In this document: positions 17,324 through 25,168 of the stretch, in pieces
How positions within the stretch are numbered: position 1 is the first letter of the stretch
How the letters are laid out: the number at the start of each line of letters is the position of its first letter
From: Caulobacteraceae bacterium
GTDB lineage: Bacteria > Pseudomonadota > Alphaproteobacteria > Caulobacterales > Caulobacteraceae
NCBI GenBank assembly: GCA_028290905.1
Contig: JAQGIW010000138.1
Location: 1-34,561, forward strand
Length of the DNA: 34,561 nt
Reading direction: 5' to 3'
Notes under the pieces: generated by a model
The model's database searches: none
What the model was told of the DNA's origin: nothing
The model's input: only the letters and a program-made list of their open reading frames with translations
Program-made: the position numbers and the translations under genes

Positions 17324-17348
17324 GGAACCGAAGGCCGGGACGGCAGTT
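17324..17348 (+). promoter_or_regulatory. Candidate EcfG-type (general stress) promoter before the DUF4142 gene
   Basis: GGAAC at 17324-17328 is followed by 16 bases and AGTT at 17345-17348. The alphaproteobacterial EcfG/SigT consensus is GGAAC, 16-17 bases, CGTT, so this is a match with one mismatch in the -10. A start about 7 bases later would leave a leader of roughly 33 bases with the GGAGAG ribosome site. DUF4142 genes are frequent members of general stress regulons, which supports the reading. Confidence 0.35.
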
Positions 17349-17387
17349 CTCGACTGCAACCTAACGCCTGCTAGTGGAGAGCCCACG

Positions 17388-17930
17388 ATGATCCGCTTGG
17401 CGCTTGCCTCGACCGCGCTTGCCTTGTCCCTCTCGGTCTCAGCGACCGCCCCGGCCCAACCAGCCAACCCAGCGCCCGTGGCCGCCGGTCCGATGGACTT
17501 CGTGACCAAGGCGGCGCAGTCGGACGAATTCGAACTCCGGGAGGGCAAGCTTGCGCAGTCAAAGGCCACCAATTCGCAGGTGCGGGCGTTCGCCGCGCAG
17601 ATGATCCACGATCACACCCAGAGCTCGCAGGACTTGCAGAACGCCGTCCGCCGGGCCGGGATGCCTCCCCCGCCGCCACCGTCCATCAGCGCCGAACAGG
17701 CGCGGATGCTGGCGGATCTGGAGACCAAGACCGGCGTGAGCTTCGACCATACCTATGCCGACCAGCAGGTGATCGCCCATCGACAAGCCGAGTCCCTGCT
17801 GCAGGACTTTTCCCAGAACGGGCCGGCCGGACCCCTGCGGGATGCCGCCGCTCACACCCTGCCCACGGTCCAGCACCACCTGGGGACGGCCATGAAGCTG
17901 GCGGCGCAAATCGAGACGGCCCCGTCCTGA
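17388..17930 (+). CDS. DUF4142 domain-containing secreted protein
   Basis: A 180-residue protein with a signal peptide (cleavage near APAQP, residues 22-25), predicted periplasmic. The rest is a helical, ferritin-like fold: [21 protein letters not shown] at about 36-56, [16 protein letters not shown], a Pro-rich turn (MPPPPPPS), then [19 protein letters not shown] and a C-terminal [16 protein letters not shown]. His and Glu residues in ferritin-like spacing are visible, but metal binding is not proven for the family. GGAGAG lies 7 bases before the ATG. Its neighbours (catalase downstream, EcfG-like promoter candidate upstream) suggest a stress role, which is inference. Confidence 0.88.
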   Translation: MIRLALASTALALSLSVSATAPAQPANPAPVAAGPMDFVTKAAQSDEFELREGKLAQSKATNSQVRAFAAQMIHDHTQSSQDLQNAVRRAGMPPPPPPSISAEQARMLADLETKTGVSFDHTYADQQVIAHRQAESLLQDFSQNGPAGPLRDAAAHTLPTVQHHLGTAMKLAAQIETAPS

Positions 17931-17949
17931 CCTCGCTGTCCCGTGGCGG

Positions 17950-17976
17950 CGGGGCGGACGCCGGCCGCGCGCCCCG
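17950..17976 (+). terminator. Possible terminator hairpin after the DUF4142 gene
   Basis: CGGGGCG at 17950-17956 can pair with CGCCCCG at 17970-17976 around a 13-base G/C-rich loop, starting 20 bases after the stop codon. No T-run follows, so it is only a candidate. Confidence 0.3.
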
Positions 17977-18043
17977 AGCACTGACACCTACGATTTCACC
18001 TCTTGGCGGCCCCCTACGGGACCGCTGCACCCCGGAGCCCCGC

Positions 18044-20149
18044 ATGAGCCAATCTCGTGGCAGACCCCCCGAGCCTGCCAAACTCCTCGTCGGTGACGGC
18101 GGCGAGCTTCATCAGCAGGCGGAGGGTCCCGAGACCCGCCTCACGACCAACCAGGGTTTACCGGTCGCCGACAACCAGAACTCGCTGAAGGTCGGCCCGC
18201 GCGGGCCGGTCCTGCTGCAGGATTTCATCCTGCGCGAGAAAATCACGCACTTCGACCACGAGCGCATACCCGAGCGCGTGGTCCACGCCCGCGGGTCGGC
18301 GGCGCACGGCTACTTCGAGTGCCTGGAGTCGGTGGCGGACATCACCCAGGCCGACTTCCTGCAGCGACCCGGCGAGCGCACCCCGGTGTTCACGCGGTTC
18401 TCCACGGTGGCCGGGAACAAGGGCTCCGCCGATTTGGCCCGCGATGTGCGCGGCTTTGCGGTTAAGTTCTACACCAGGGAAGGCAACTTCGACCTGGTCG
18501 GCAATAACATTCCGGTGTTCTTCATCCACGACGCCATCAAGTTCCCAGACCTGATCCATGCCGCCAAGCAGGACCCTGATAGAGAGTTTCCCCAGGCCCA
18601 GACCGCCCACGACACGTTCTGGGACTATATCTCGCTAACGCCGGAGAGCCTGCACATGGTCATGTGGATCATGTCCGACCGGGCCATCCCGCGGTCGTTG
18701 CGGATGATCGAGGGCTTCGGCATCCACACCTTCCGGCTGGTCAATGCCGCCGGCAAGTCTACCTTCGCCAAGTTCCACTGGCGCCCCAAGCTGGGGATGC
18801 AGTCGGTGGTGTGGGACGAGGCCCTGAAGCTCAACGGCGCCGACCCTGATTTCCACCGCCGAGACCTGTGGAACGCCATCGCCGGCGGCGATTTCCCTGA
18901 GTGGGAGCTGGCCCTGCAGACATTCTCGCAAGAGCAGGCGGACAGCTTCGATTTCGACGTGCTGGACGCGACCAAGCTTATCCCGGAGGAGGTGGTCCCG
19001 TTGCGCGTGGTCGGCCGGATGGTGCTGGACCGTAACCCCGGCAACTTCTTCGCCGAAACCGAACAGGTAGCTTTCTGCGTCGCCAATGTCGTGTCGGGCA
19101 TCGACTTCACCAACGACCCACTGATGCAGGGCCGACTGTTCTCGTACCTGGACACCCAGCTCAAGCGGCTGGGCGGTCCGAATTTCCACCAGATCCCGAT
19201 CAACCAAGCCAAGTGTCCAGTGCTGAACCTGCAGCGCGACGGCCACATGCAGATGGGCGTTCCCCAGGGCCAAGTGAACTACGAGCCCTCTAGCCTCGGG
19301 CCGACCATCGCCCGCGAGAGCGCCGAAACCGGCTACCGCACATTTCCGGCGCCCGAGGCTGGCGATCAGCTTCGGGTTCGCCCCGAGAGCTTCGCCGACC
19401 ACTTCACCCAGGCGCGGCTGTTCTTCGCCAGCCAGACCGAGCCGGAGCAGAACCACATCGTCTCCGCCCTGGTCTTCGAACTCAGCAAGTGCGAGATGCC
19501 GCGCGTGCGCGAGGCGGTCGTCGCCCAGCTGGCCAATGTGGACGACGCCCTTGCGACGCGGGTCGCCGCCGGGCTGGGGCTGAAGGGAAAGATCAAGCCT
19601 GCCGAGGCCGCGGCGCCCACCCGGGACATGCCGCCCTCGCCGATGCTGAGCATCCTCGCCAAGGCCAAGCCCACGCTACAGGGGCGCAAGATCGGTTGCC
19701 TCGTCAGCGACGGGACCGATGGAGCTCTGGTCGCCAAGCTTAAGGCGGCAGTGGAGAAGGCCGGCGCCAAGCTCGAGATCGTGGCGCCGAAGGTGGGCGG
19801 GGTCACCACAGCGGGCGGCGACCTGCTGCCCGCTGACCATCGGGTCGACGGCGGCCCGTCGGTGCTGTTCGACGCGGTGGCCCTGCTTCCCTCCGAGGAG
19901 GGGGGCGCCCAGCTGGCCATGGAGTCGGCGGCGGTGAACTTCGTGCGCGACGCCTTCGCACATCTCAAGGTGATCGCTTATCTGCCGGGCGCGACGCCGT
20001 TGTTCGTGAAGGGCGGCCTGCAGGTAGCCACGGCGGATACCGATCCGGGGCTGATCTCCTTGGACAACGGCTCCCTGGACGACTTCCTGGCGGCGGCCGC
20101 GGGCGGTCGCATCTGGCCCCGCGAGCCGATGGTCAGGCTGGTCCCATGA
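18044..20149 (+). CDS. katE: Large-subunit (HPII-type) catalase
   Basis: A 701-residue clade 2 haem catalase that converts hydrogen peroxide to water and oxygen. Catalytic residues are in place: H81 in [13 protein letters not shown]154 in GNNIPVFF, and the proximal haem ligand Y368 in LFSYLDTQ. After the catalase core (to about residue 530), a linker leads to the flavodoxin/DJ-1-like C-terminal domain (~560-695) that marks the large-subunit class; E. coli HPII (753 residues) has the same plan. GGAG lies before ATG 18044. The thioredoxin-reductase-like gene begins 37 bases after the stop, so the two are probably co-transcribed. Confidence 0.96.
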   Translation: MSQSRGRPPEPAKLLVGDGGELHQQAEGPETRLTTNQGLPVADNQNSLKVGPRGPVLLQDFILREKITHFDHERIPERVVHARGSAAHGYFECLESVADITQADFLQRPGERTPVFTRFSTVAGNKGSADLARDVRGFAVKFYTREGNFDLVGNNIPVFFIHDAIKFPDLIHAAKQDPDREFPQAQTAHDTFWDYISLTPESLHMVMWIMSDRAIPRSLRMIEGFGIHTFRLVNAAGKSTFAKFHWRPKLGMQSVVWDEALKLNGADPDFHRRDLWNAIAGGDFPEWELALQTFSQEQADSFDFDVLDATKLIPEEVVPLRVVGRMVLDRNPGNFFAETEQVAFCVANVVSGIDFTNDPLMQGRLFSYLDTQLKRLGGPNFHQIPINQAKCPVLNLQRDGHMQMGVPQGQVNYEPSSLGPTIARESAETGYRTFPAPEAGDQLRVRPESFADHFTQARLFFASQTEPEQNHIVSALVFELSKCEMPRVREAVVAQLANVDDALATRVAAGLGLKGKIKPAEAAAPTRDMPPSPMLSILAKAKPTLQGRKIGCLVSDGTDGALVAKLKAAVEKAGAKLEIVAPKVGGVTTAGGDLLPADHRVDGGPSVLFDAVALLPSEEGGAQLAMESAAVNFVRDAFAHLKVIAYLPGATPLFVKGGLQVATADTDPGLISLDNGSLDDFLAAAAGGRIWPREPMVRLVP

Positions 20150-20186
20150 CGAGAGCGCTTCCCGCCGAAGTGGGTGGTGGTCCGGC

Positions 20187-21131
20187 GTGACCGCCGAGGC
20201 CGAGGTCCTGGACGCTATCGTCGTCGGCGCCGGCCCGGCCGGCCTGACGGCGGCGCTCTACCTGGCGCGGTTCAAGCGGCGGTTCCTGGTGATCCACGAC
20301 GAGCGCAGCCGCGCCGGATGGATCCCGATCTCGCACAACCACCCAGGCTTCGTGGACGGGATCAGCGGCGGGAACCTGCTGGCGCTCATGCGGCGTCACG
20401 CCGAGCGCTACGGCGCACGGATCGTTGCCGGCGAGGTCCAGGCGCTCACTCGTGACGGAAATGACTTCGTCGCCGAGATCGATGGCGAGCGTCGGCGCGC
20501 CCGGACGGCGCTTCTGGCCACCGGCGTCGTCGATCGCGCGCCCGATCTGCCGGGCATCGCCGACGCAGTCCGCCGGGCGCTGGTGCGCATCTGTCCGGTC
20601 TGCGATGGATACGAAGCGTCCGACCAGGCCCTCGGGGTCATCGGCTGCGACGATCGCGGGGCGGCCGAAGCCGAGTTCCTCACCACCTACAGCAATCGCG
20701 TCAGCCTGATCCACGTGGCCGAGCCGGCGAAGCTGTCGGCCGATGCGCGGGGTCGGCTGGCGAGGGCGGAGGTGGAGGTGATCGAGACGCTCCTGCAGGA
20801 CGTCGAGCTGTGCAACGACCGGGTCACCGCGCTGGTGTTCGCCGACCACGGCCCCCGCCGGTTCGACGCCCTCTATTCGGCGCTGGGCGTGAGCCCCCGG
20901 TCGGAACTGGCGCGCAAGGCCGGCGCGGAGACCGACTCCGATGGGCGCCTCGCCGTCGATGAGCACCAGGAAACTACCGTGCGCGGGCTCTTCGCCGCTG
21001 GAGACCTCGTTCGCGGCCTCAATCAGATCGCCACCGCCCAGGGCGAAGGCGCCGTCGCTGCCACCGCGATCCACAACCGGTTGCGGGACGACGCGTCTTG
21101 CCGGGAAGGGAGGCAAGCCCCAAAGTCCTGA
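20187..21131 (+). CDS. Thioredoxin-reductase-like FAD/NAD(P) oxidoreductase
   Basis: A 314-residue pyridine-nucleotide-disulphide oxidoreductase of the thioredoxin-reductase fold. The FAD site is GAGPAG at 14-19, and the C-terminal FAD motif is GLFAAGDLVRG. The redox pair is C136-P-V-C139 (CPVCDGYE) instead of the CATC of true thioredoxin reductase. At the NAD(P) site the usual GxGxxA is G153-C-D-D-R-G158, so nucleotide binding there may be altered. Real TrxB activity is therefore doubtful; it may be a related disulphide reductase or peroxide-linked flavoprotein. The GTG at 20187 is the start, with GGTGGTGG just upstream. It follows katE by 37 bases, which hints at a role in peroxide response. 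Confidence 0.85.
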   Translation: MTAEAEVLDAIVVGAGPAGLTAALYLARFKRRFLVIHDERSRAGWIPISHNHPGFVDGISGGNLLALMRRHAERYGARIVAGEVQALTRDGNDFVAEIDGERRRARTALLATGVVDRAPDLPGIADAVRRALVRICPVCDGYEASDQALGVIGCDDRGAAEAEFLTTYSNRVSLIHVAEPAKLSADARGRLARAEVEVIETLLQDVELCNDRVTALVFADHGPRRFDALYSALGVSPRSELARKAGAETDSDGRLAVDEHQETTVRGLFAAGDLVRGLNQIATAQGEGAVAATAIHNRLRDDASCREGRQAPKS

Positions 21132-21166
21132 ACTTGCCACTTTGATTCAGGCAAGCGGGGCTCCTC

Positions 21167-21937
21167 ATGACCGGTCGCATCGCCACCCTCTGGCGCCATC
21201 CGGTGAAGGGCTTCACACCGGAACGCCTGACCGAGGCGGCGCTGGGCGCCGGCGCGTTCTTTCCCTGCGACAGGATCTATGCGGTGGAGGACGGCCCATC
21301 TGGGTTCAATTCCGCCGCCCCGGCCTGGGTCTCCAAGCAGAAGTTCACCGTGCTCGCCAAGATCGCCGAGTTGGCCCGGGCGCGGACCACCTACGACGAG
21401 GCGACGGGGGTGCTGAGCGCCAGCGCCGAGGGCCGGCAACCCTTCCGCGGGGCCTTGACCGAGGCGGAGGGCCGGATGGCGTTCGCGGCCTGGCTCACCG
21501 ATTTCCTGGGCGAGGCGGCGAGTGGACCCTTGAAGGTGGTCGAGGCGCCGGGTCATCGGTTCACCGACCATCCACGGGGCGAGGTCTCGATCGTCAACCT
21601 GGCGAGCGTGCGCGATCTGGAGGCTCGGGTAGGCCGGACGATCGATCCGCTTCGGTTCCGGGCCAACCTCTATGTCGAGGGCTGGCCGGCCTGGATCGAG
21701 AACGACGCGAAGGAGCGGGAAGTGCGGCTGGGGCCGGTGACGGCGCGGGTGTTCTCGCCCATCGTCCGTTGCGCCGCGACCCACGTCGACCCCACCACGG
21801 GGGAGCGGGACATCGACCTGGTCGCCGCCCTCCACGCGAACTACGGACACATGTTCTGCGGGATCTATGTCTCCATTCTGGAGGGCGGACGGGTCTCCGA
21901 GGGGGACGCGGCCGAGATCAGGCCGGGCCAATCCTAA
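21167..21937 (+). CDS. MOSC domain-containing protein
   Basis: A 256-residue protein with an MOSC N-terminal beta-barrel-like part (RIATLWRHPVKGF, residues 4-16) and a C-terminal MOSC domain. RFRANLYVEG at 163-172 and the conserved Cys C202 in VRCAATHVDPTTGERD fit the sulphur-carrier Cys of this family. MOSC proteins include the C-terminal part of molybdenum-cofactor sulphurase and YcbX/YiiM-like enzymes that handle N-hydroxylated compounds; the substrate here is not readable. ATG 21167 starts 35 bases after the flavoprotein stop. Its last 20 bases overlap the end of the convergent metallophosphoesterase-like gene. Confidence 0.9.
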   Translation: MTGRIATLWRHPVKGFTPERLTEAALGAGAFFPCDRIYAVEDGPSGFNSAAPAWVSKQKFTVLAKIAELARARTTYDEATGVLSASAEGRQPFRGALTEAEGRMAFAAWLTDFLGEAASGPLKVVEAPGHRFTDHPRGEVSIVNLASVRDLEARVGRTIDPLRFRANLYVEGWPAWIENDAKEREVRLGPVTARVFSPIVRCAATHVDPTTGERDIDLVAALHANYGHMFCGIYVSILEGGRVSEGDAAEIRPGQS

Positions 21938-22463
21938 CGATCTCGGCCCGGGCCGTCCCATTCTCGATCTGCAGGCGCGCGAAGGATTTCGGCTCGCCTT
22001 CGCTGGGCAGGGTCGCGCTTCCGGGGTTGATCCACAGCACGCCGTCGGCCTCCTCGATGGCCGGCTTGTGGGTCGAGGCCCAGAGCGCAACGGCAGCCGG
22101 GCCGCCAAACACCCGGTGAAGGGACCCGCCGCCGACGGGTTGCAACGGGTCCTTGGCCATCGCGGCGCCGGCCTCGACCGGATCGAAGACACAGCCGATC
22201 CCGACGCCCCCGACGTCGAACAGACGGACCTTGTCGGCCGCGCGGGGATCCGGCTCGTCATCCATCCCGCTCACGCCGATCACCGGGGCGATCCGCGCCA
22301 GGGCGTCCAGCCCCTGCCGCTCGCCCATGTCGCCAAGGGTGATGAAGAGATCCGCCCCCGCGAAGGCCTCGAGGGCCGGCTCCGGCCAGTCGATGCCGGC
22401 CGCCGGATGGATGTGGCAGTCGGCCAGGACGACGATGGTGCGGGCGTCGATGGGTTCGCTCAT
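21918..22463 (-). CDS. Metallophosphoesterase-like protein with an incomplete metal site
   Basis: A 181-residue protein of the YfcE/MJ0936 phosphodiesterase fold. The first motif is intact (D15-C-H17) and so is GD at 44-45. The GNxD motif reads S-G-M68-D-D, so the bridging Asn is lost. No THGH motif is found where expected (GIGCVFD, 88-94). The last motif, normally GHTH, reads A-S-T-H132. C-terminal INPGSATLP matches the family. The fold is convincing, but at least three metal ligands are missing, so phosphodiesterase activity is uncertain. ATG 22463 has GAGG 6 bases upstream; the frame stays open to 22679 but that part is not conserved. It overlaps the MOSC gene tail-to-tail by 20 bases. Confidence 0.8.
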   Translation of the reverse strand: MSEPIDARTIVVLADCHIHPAAGIDWPEPALEAFAGADLFITLGDMGERQGLDALARIAPVIGVSGMDDEPDPRAADKVRLFDVGGVGIGCVFDPVEAGAAMAKDPLQPVGGGSLHRVFGGPAAVALWASTHKPAIEEADGVLWINPGSATLPSEGEPKSFARLQIENGTARAEIVRIGPA

Positions 22464-22571
22464 GGGAGACCTCGAGGTTGGTTCAGATTTTAGGCGAGCG
22501 GCGCGCGGCGTGGAAGCCCTGCGGCCGGGGTCCCCGGCGGCGGTTCCCGGAGCATGGAATCCTGCTAGGAG

Positions 22572-22585
22572 CCTTCGCGCGAAGG
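22572..22585 (+). promoter_or_regulatory. 14-base palindrome covering the ribosome site of the MFS gene
   Basis: CCTTCGCGCGAAGG is a perfect palindrome whose right half is part of the AAGGAG ribosome site of the gene starting at 22595. As RNA it could pair CCUUC with GAAGG and partly hide that site; as DNA it could be an operator. Its 12-base core also occurs at 3797-3808. Confidence 0.35.
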
Positions 22586-22594
22586 AGAGTGCGA

Positions 22595-24013
22595 GTGTCC
22601 GAGGCCAACCTGGAGACGGCGACCGCGCTGGAGACGCCGACCGGCGGGCCGCAGAACCTGGAGGAGGCCGAGGCCGCATACGAGCGTTTCGTGTGGGCCA
22701 ACCTGCCGCGCAACTTCGCCGGCCATTTCATCCACGGCATGCTGGGGATGACCGGCTTTCGCCTGTTCAACGCCCCGACCTTCCTGCCTGCCTATCTGCA
22801 CCTGCTGTCGGGGTCCGACTTCATCGTCGGCCTGGGGCAGTCCCTGCAGCAGCTGGGCGGAGTGATCTCGCCGGTGATCGGGGCGACCCAGATCGAGCAC
22901 CGCAAGAAGGTCCTGCCGGTGGCGATTCTGATGGGCACGCTGATGCGCATCCAGATCCTGGGCGTGGCCGTGGCCGGCTTCATCCTGCACGGCTATCCGC
23001 TGCTGATCGCCATCCTGACCTTCCTGTTCCTGCTGGGCCTGTTCTCCGGTCCACAGTCGGTGGCCTTCCAGCTTCTGCTGGCCAAGGTCATTCCGATCGT
23101 CCGCAGGGGCCGGCTGCAGGCGTTGCGGAACGTCACCGGCGGCGCGATCGCCGCCGGCCTGGCCTGGTTCGCGGGTCGGTACCTGATCCAGCGCAACGTG
23201 TTCGGCAACGGCTATGGGGTGACGTTCCTGCTGGCCTTCGTGCTCACCAGCCTGGGGCTCAGCGCGCTGCAGATGCTGATGCGGGAGCCGGAGCCGCCGA
23301 CAGTCCGGGCCAAGGGAAGGATCATGGACCGGGTGCGCGAATTCCCGGCCCTGTTCGCCCAGGACCCCGGCTTCCTGTTCTTCATGATCGCCCAGACCCT
23401 GGCGACGGCGGGACGCGTGGCGGCGCCGTTCTATATCCTCTACGCCGGCCACTCTATGCAGCTGAACGGCAAGAACCTGGGCCTGCTGTCGCTGGCCTTC
23501 CTGGGCGCCGACACGGTGACCAACCTCGGCTGGGGCCTCGCCGGTGACCGGTTCGGGTTCCGCTTCACCTTCGCCCTGGCGCTGGGGGTGTGGATCGCCG
23601 GCACCGTCCTGCTGATGGCGGCGCCGTCGCTGGTCTCAGTCCATCTGCCGGGCTCGGGCGGCGGTGCGCACGGCGGGGTGATGCTGGGGGCGCAGGCCTT
23701 CATCCTCATGGCCTTCTTCGCCCTCGGGGCGGCGCAGTCGGGCTTCCTGATGAGCTCCCAGACCATGGTGCTGGAGTTCGGCGCCCGGGACGACATTCCC
23801 ATGCGCCTGGCCCTGACCACGACGGCCCAGGGGGCGATGAACACGCTCGGCCCTCTGGCGGGAGGGCTGATCGCCGCCACCCTCGGATACCAGGTGCTGT
23901 TCGGGGTCTCGATCGGCCTGCTTGCGATCGCGCTGGCGGTCCTGCTGATCCTCGTCGAGGAGCCACGCCACCGCTCGCTCGCCTCGGGGGGAAGCCGCGT
24001 GCTAAGGCCCTGA
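22595..24013 (+). CDS. Major facilitator superfamily transporter
   Basis: A 472-residue membrane protein with about twelve membrane segments and a ~50-residue cytoplasmic N-terminus. It has MFS architecture: two six-helix halves joined by a basic cytoplasmic loop (EPEPPTVRAKGRIMDRVREF). A second-half motif NLGWGLAGDRFGFR resembles the MFS GxxaDRxGrr loop. The substrate is not recognisable. GTG 22595 is preferred because AAGGAGAG lies 7 bases upstream; the in-frame GTG at 22589 would be almost on top of that site. The alanine dehydrogenase gene follows 26 bases after the stop, so the transporter and Ald may be co-expressed, but this does not show that alanine is transported. Confidence 0.88.
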   Translation: MSEANLETATALETPTGGPQNLEEAEAAYERFVWANLPRNFAGHFIHGMLGMTGFRLFNAPTFLPAYLHLLSGSDFIVGLGQSLQQLGGVISPVIGATQIEHRKKVLPVAILMGTLMRIQILGVAVAGFILHGYPLLIAILTFLFLLGLFSGPQSVAFQLLLAKVIPIVRRGRLQALRNVTGGAIAAGLAWFAGRYLIQRNVFGNGYGVTFLLAFVLTSLGLSALQMLMREPEPPTVRAKGRIMDRVREFPALFAQDPGFLFFMIAQTLATAGRVAAPFYILYAGHSMQLNGKNLGLLSLAFLGADTVTNLGWGLAGDRFGFRFTFALALGVWIAGTVLLMAAPSLVSVHLPGSGGGAHGGVMLGAQAFILMAFFALGAAQSGFLMSSQTMVLEFGARDDIPMRLALTTTAQGAMNTLGPLAGGLIAATLGYQVLFGVSIGLLAIALAVLLILVEEPRHRSLASGGSRVLRP

Positions 24014-24039
24014 GATCACAGTTCCCAACAGGCGAGACC

Positions 24040-25128
24040 ATGCGCATCGGCGTCCCCAAAGAGATCAAGACCCTGGAATTCCGCATCGGCGCGACGCCGG
24101 GTGTGGTGCAGCGCCTGTGCCGGGAAGGCCACCAGGTGTTCGTCGAGGCGGGGGCCGGGGCGGGAATCGGCCTGGCGGACCAGGTCTACGCAGACGTGGG
24201 CGCGGACATCCTGCCCGATGCCGACGCGGTCTTTGCGGCGGCCGAGATGATCGTCAAGGTCAAGGAGCCGCAGGCGGTGGAGATCGCACGCCTGAAGCCC
24301 CATCACATCCTCTTCACCTACCTGCACCTGGCCGCCGATCCCGACCAGGCGCGCGGCCTGATGGAGTCCGGCTGCACCGCCATCGCCTATGAAACGATCA
24401 CCGACCGCTCCGGGCGCCTGCCGCTGCTGGCCCCGATGAGCCAGGTGGCGGGACGGATGTCGGTGGACGTGGGCGCCTATCACTTGCTCAAGCCGGCCGG
24501 CGGCCGCGGCCTGCTTCTCGGCGGCGCGCCGGGGGTGCTGCCGGCCCGGGTGCTGATCCTGGGTGGCGGGGTGGCGGGCAAGCACGCCGCCGAGATGGCC
24601 ATCGGCCACGGCGCCGACGTGACCCTCTACGACATCTCCGCCGCGCGGCTGGAACAGCTGGACGACCAGTTCGGGGGGCGGCTGAAGACCTGCTATTCGA
24701 CCCACGACCTGGTGGCCGAGGCCCTGCCCACCGCCGATCTGGTCATCGGCTGCGTCCTCATCCCGGGGGCCGCGGCGCCGAAGCTGGTCACCCGGGCGGA
24801 CCTGAAGAAGATGCGCCCGGGGACGGTGCTGGTGGATGTCGCGATCGACCAGGGCGGCTGCTTCGAGACCAGCCACCCCACCACCCACGCCGACCCGACC
24901 TTCGTGGTCGACGATGTAATCCACTACTGCGTGGCCAACATGCCGGGCGCCGCGCCCCTGACCTCGACCTACGCCCTCAGCGCGGCGACGGCCCCCTACA
25001 TCTCGGACCTCGCCGCGAAGGGCGTCGACAAGGCCCTGGCCGACGATCCGGGGTTCGCCGCCGGGCTGAACGTCCGGGACGGGCGGATCGTCTATCCGGC
25101 CGTGGCGGAGGCGCTGGGGTTCTCTTGA
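24040..25128 (+). CDS. ald: Alanine dehydrogenase
   Basis: A 362-residue NAD-dependent enzyme that interconverts L-alanine and pyruvate plus ammonia. The key residues fall at the standard numbers: R15 and K75 (pyruvate binding), H96 (YLHLA, general acid/base), the NAD loop [12 protein letters not shown] at 174-185, D198 (NAD ribose), and D270 in DVAIDQGG. Family members are ~370 residues. ATG 24040 is preceded by AGGCGAG. The frame is open far upstream through the MFS gene in another phase, but the protein begins [10 protein letters not shown] as expected. The gene is followed after 40 bases by the metalloprotease gene. Confidence 0.96.
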   Translation: MRIGVPKEIKTLEFRIGATPGVVQRLCREGHQVFVEAGAGAGIGLADQVYADVGADILPDADAVFAAAEMIVKVKEPQAVEIARLKPHHILFTYLHLAADPDQARGLMESGCTAIAYETITDRSGRLPLLAPMSQVAGRMSVDVGAYHLLKPAGGRGLLLGGAPGVLPARVLILGGGVAGKHAAEMAIGHGADVTLYDISAARLEQLDDQFGGRLKTCYSTHDLVAEALPTADLVIGCVLIPGAAAPKLVTRADLKKMRPGTVLVDVAIDQGGCFETSHPTTHADPTFVVDDVIHYCVANMPGAAPLTSTYALSAATAPYISDLAAKGVDKALADDPGFAAGLNVRDGRIVYPAVAEALGFS

Positions 25129-25168
25129 ACGACGCCGCGCCGCTTCGGCGCGGGATGGGGGAGGGTTG

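Noticed and set aside
22595-24013. The MFS transporter as the missing pump for the HlyD/NodT pair
   Set aside because: It is 12 kb away, has twelve and not fourteen predicted segments, and does not resemble EmrB-type drug pumps.
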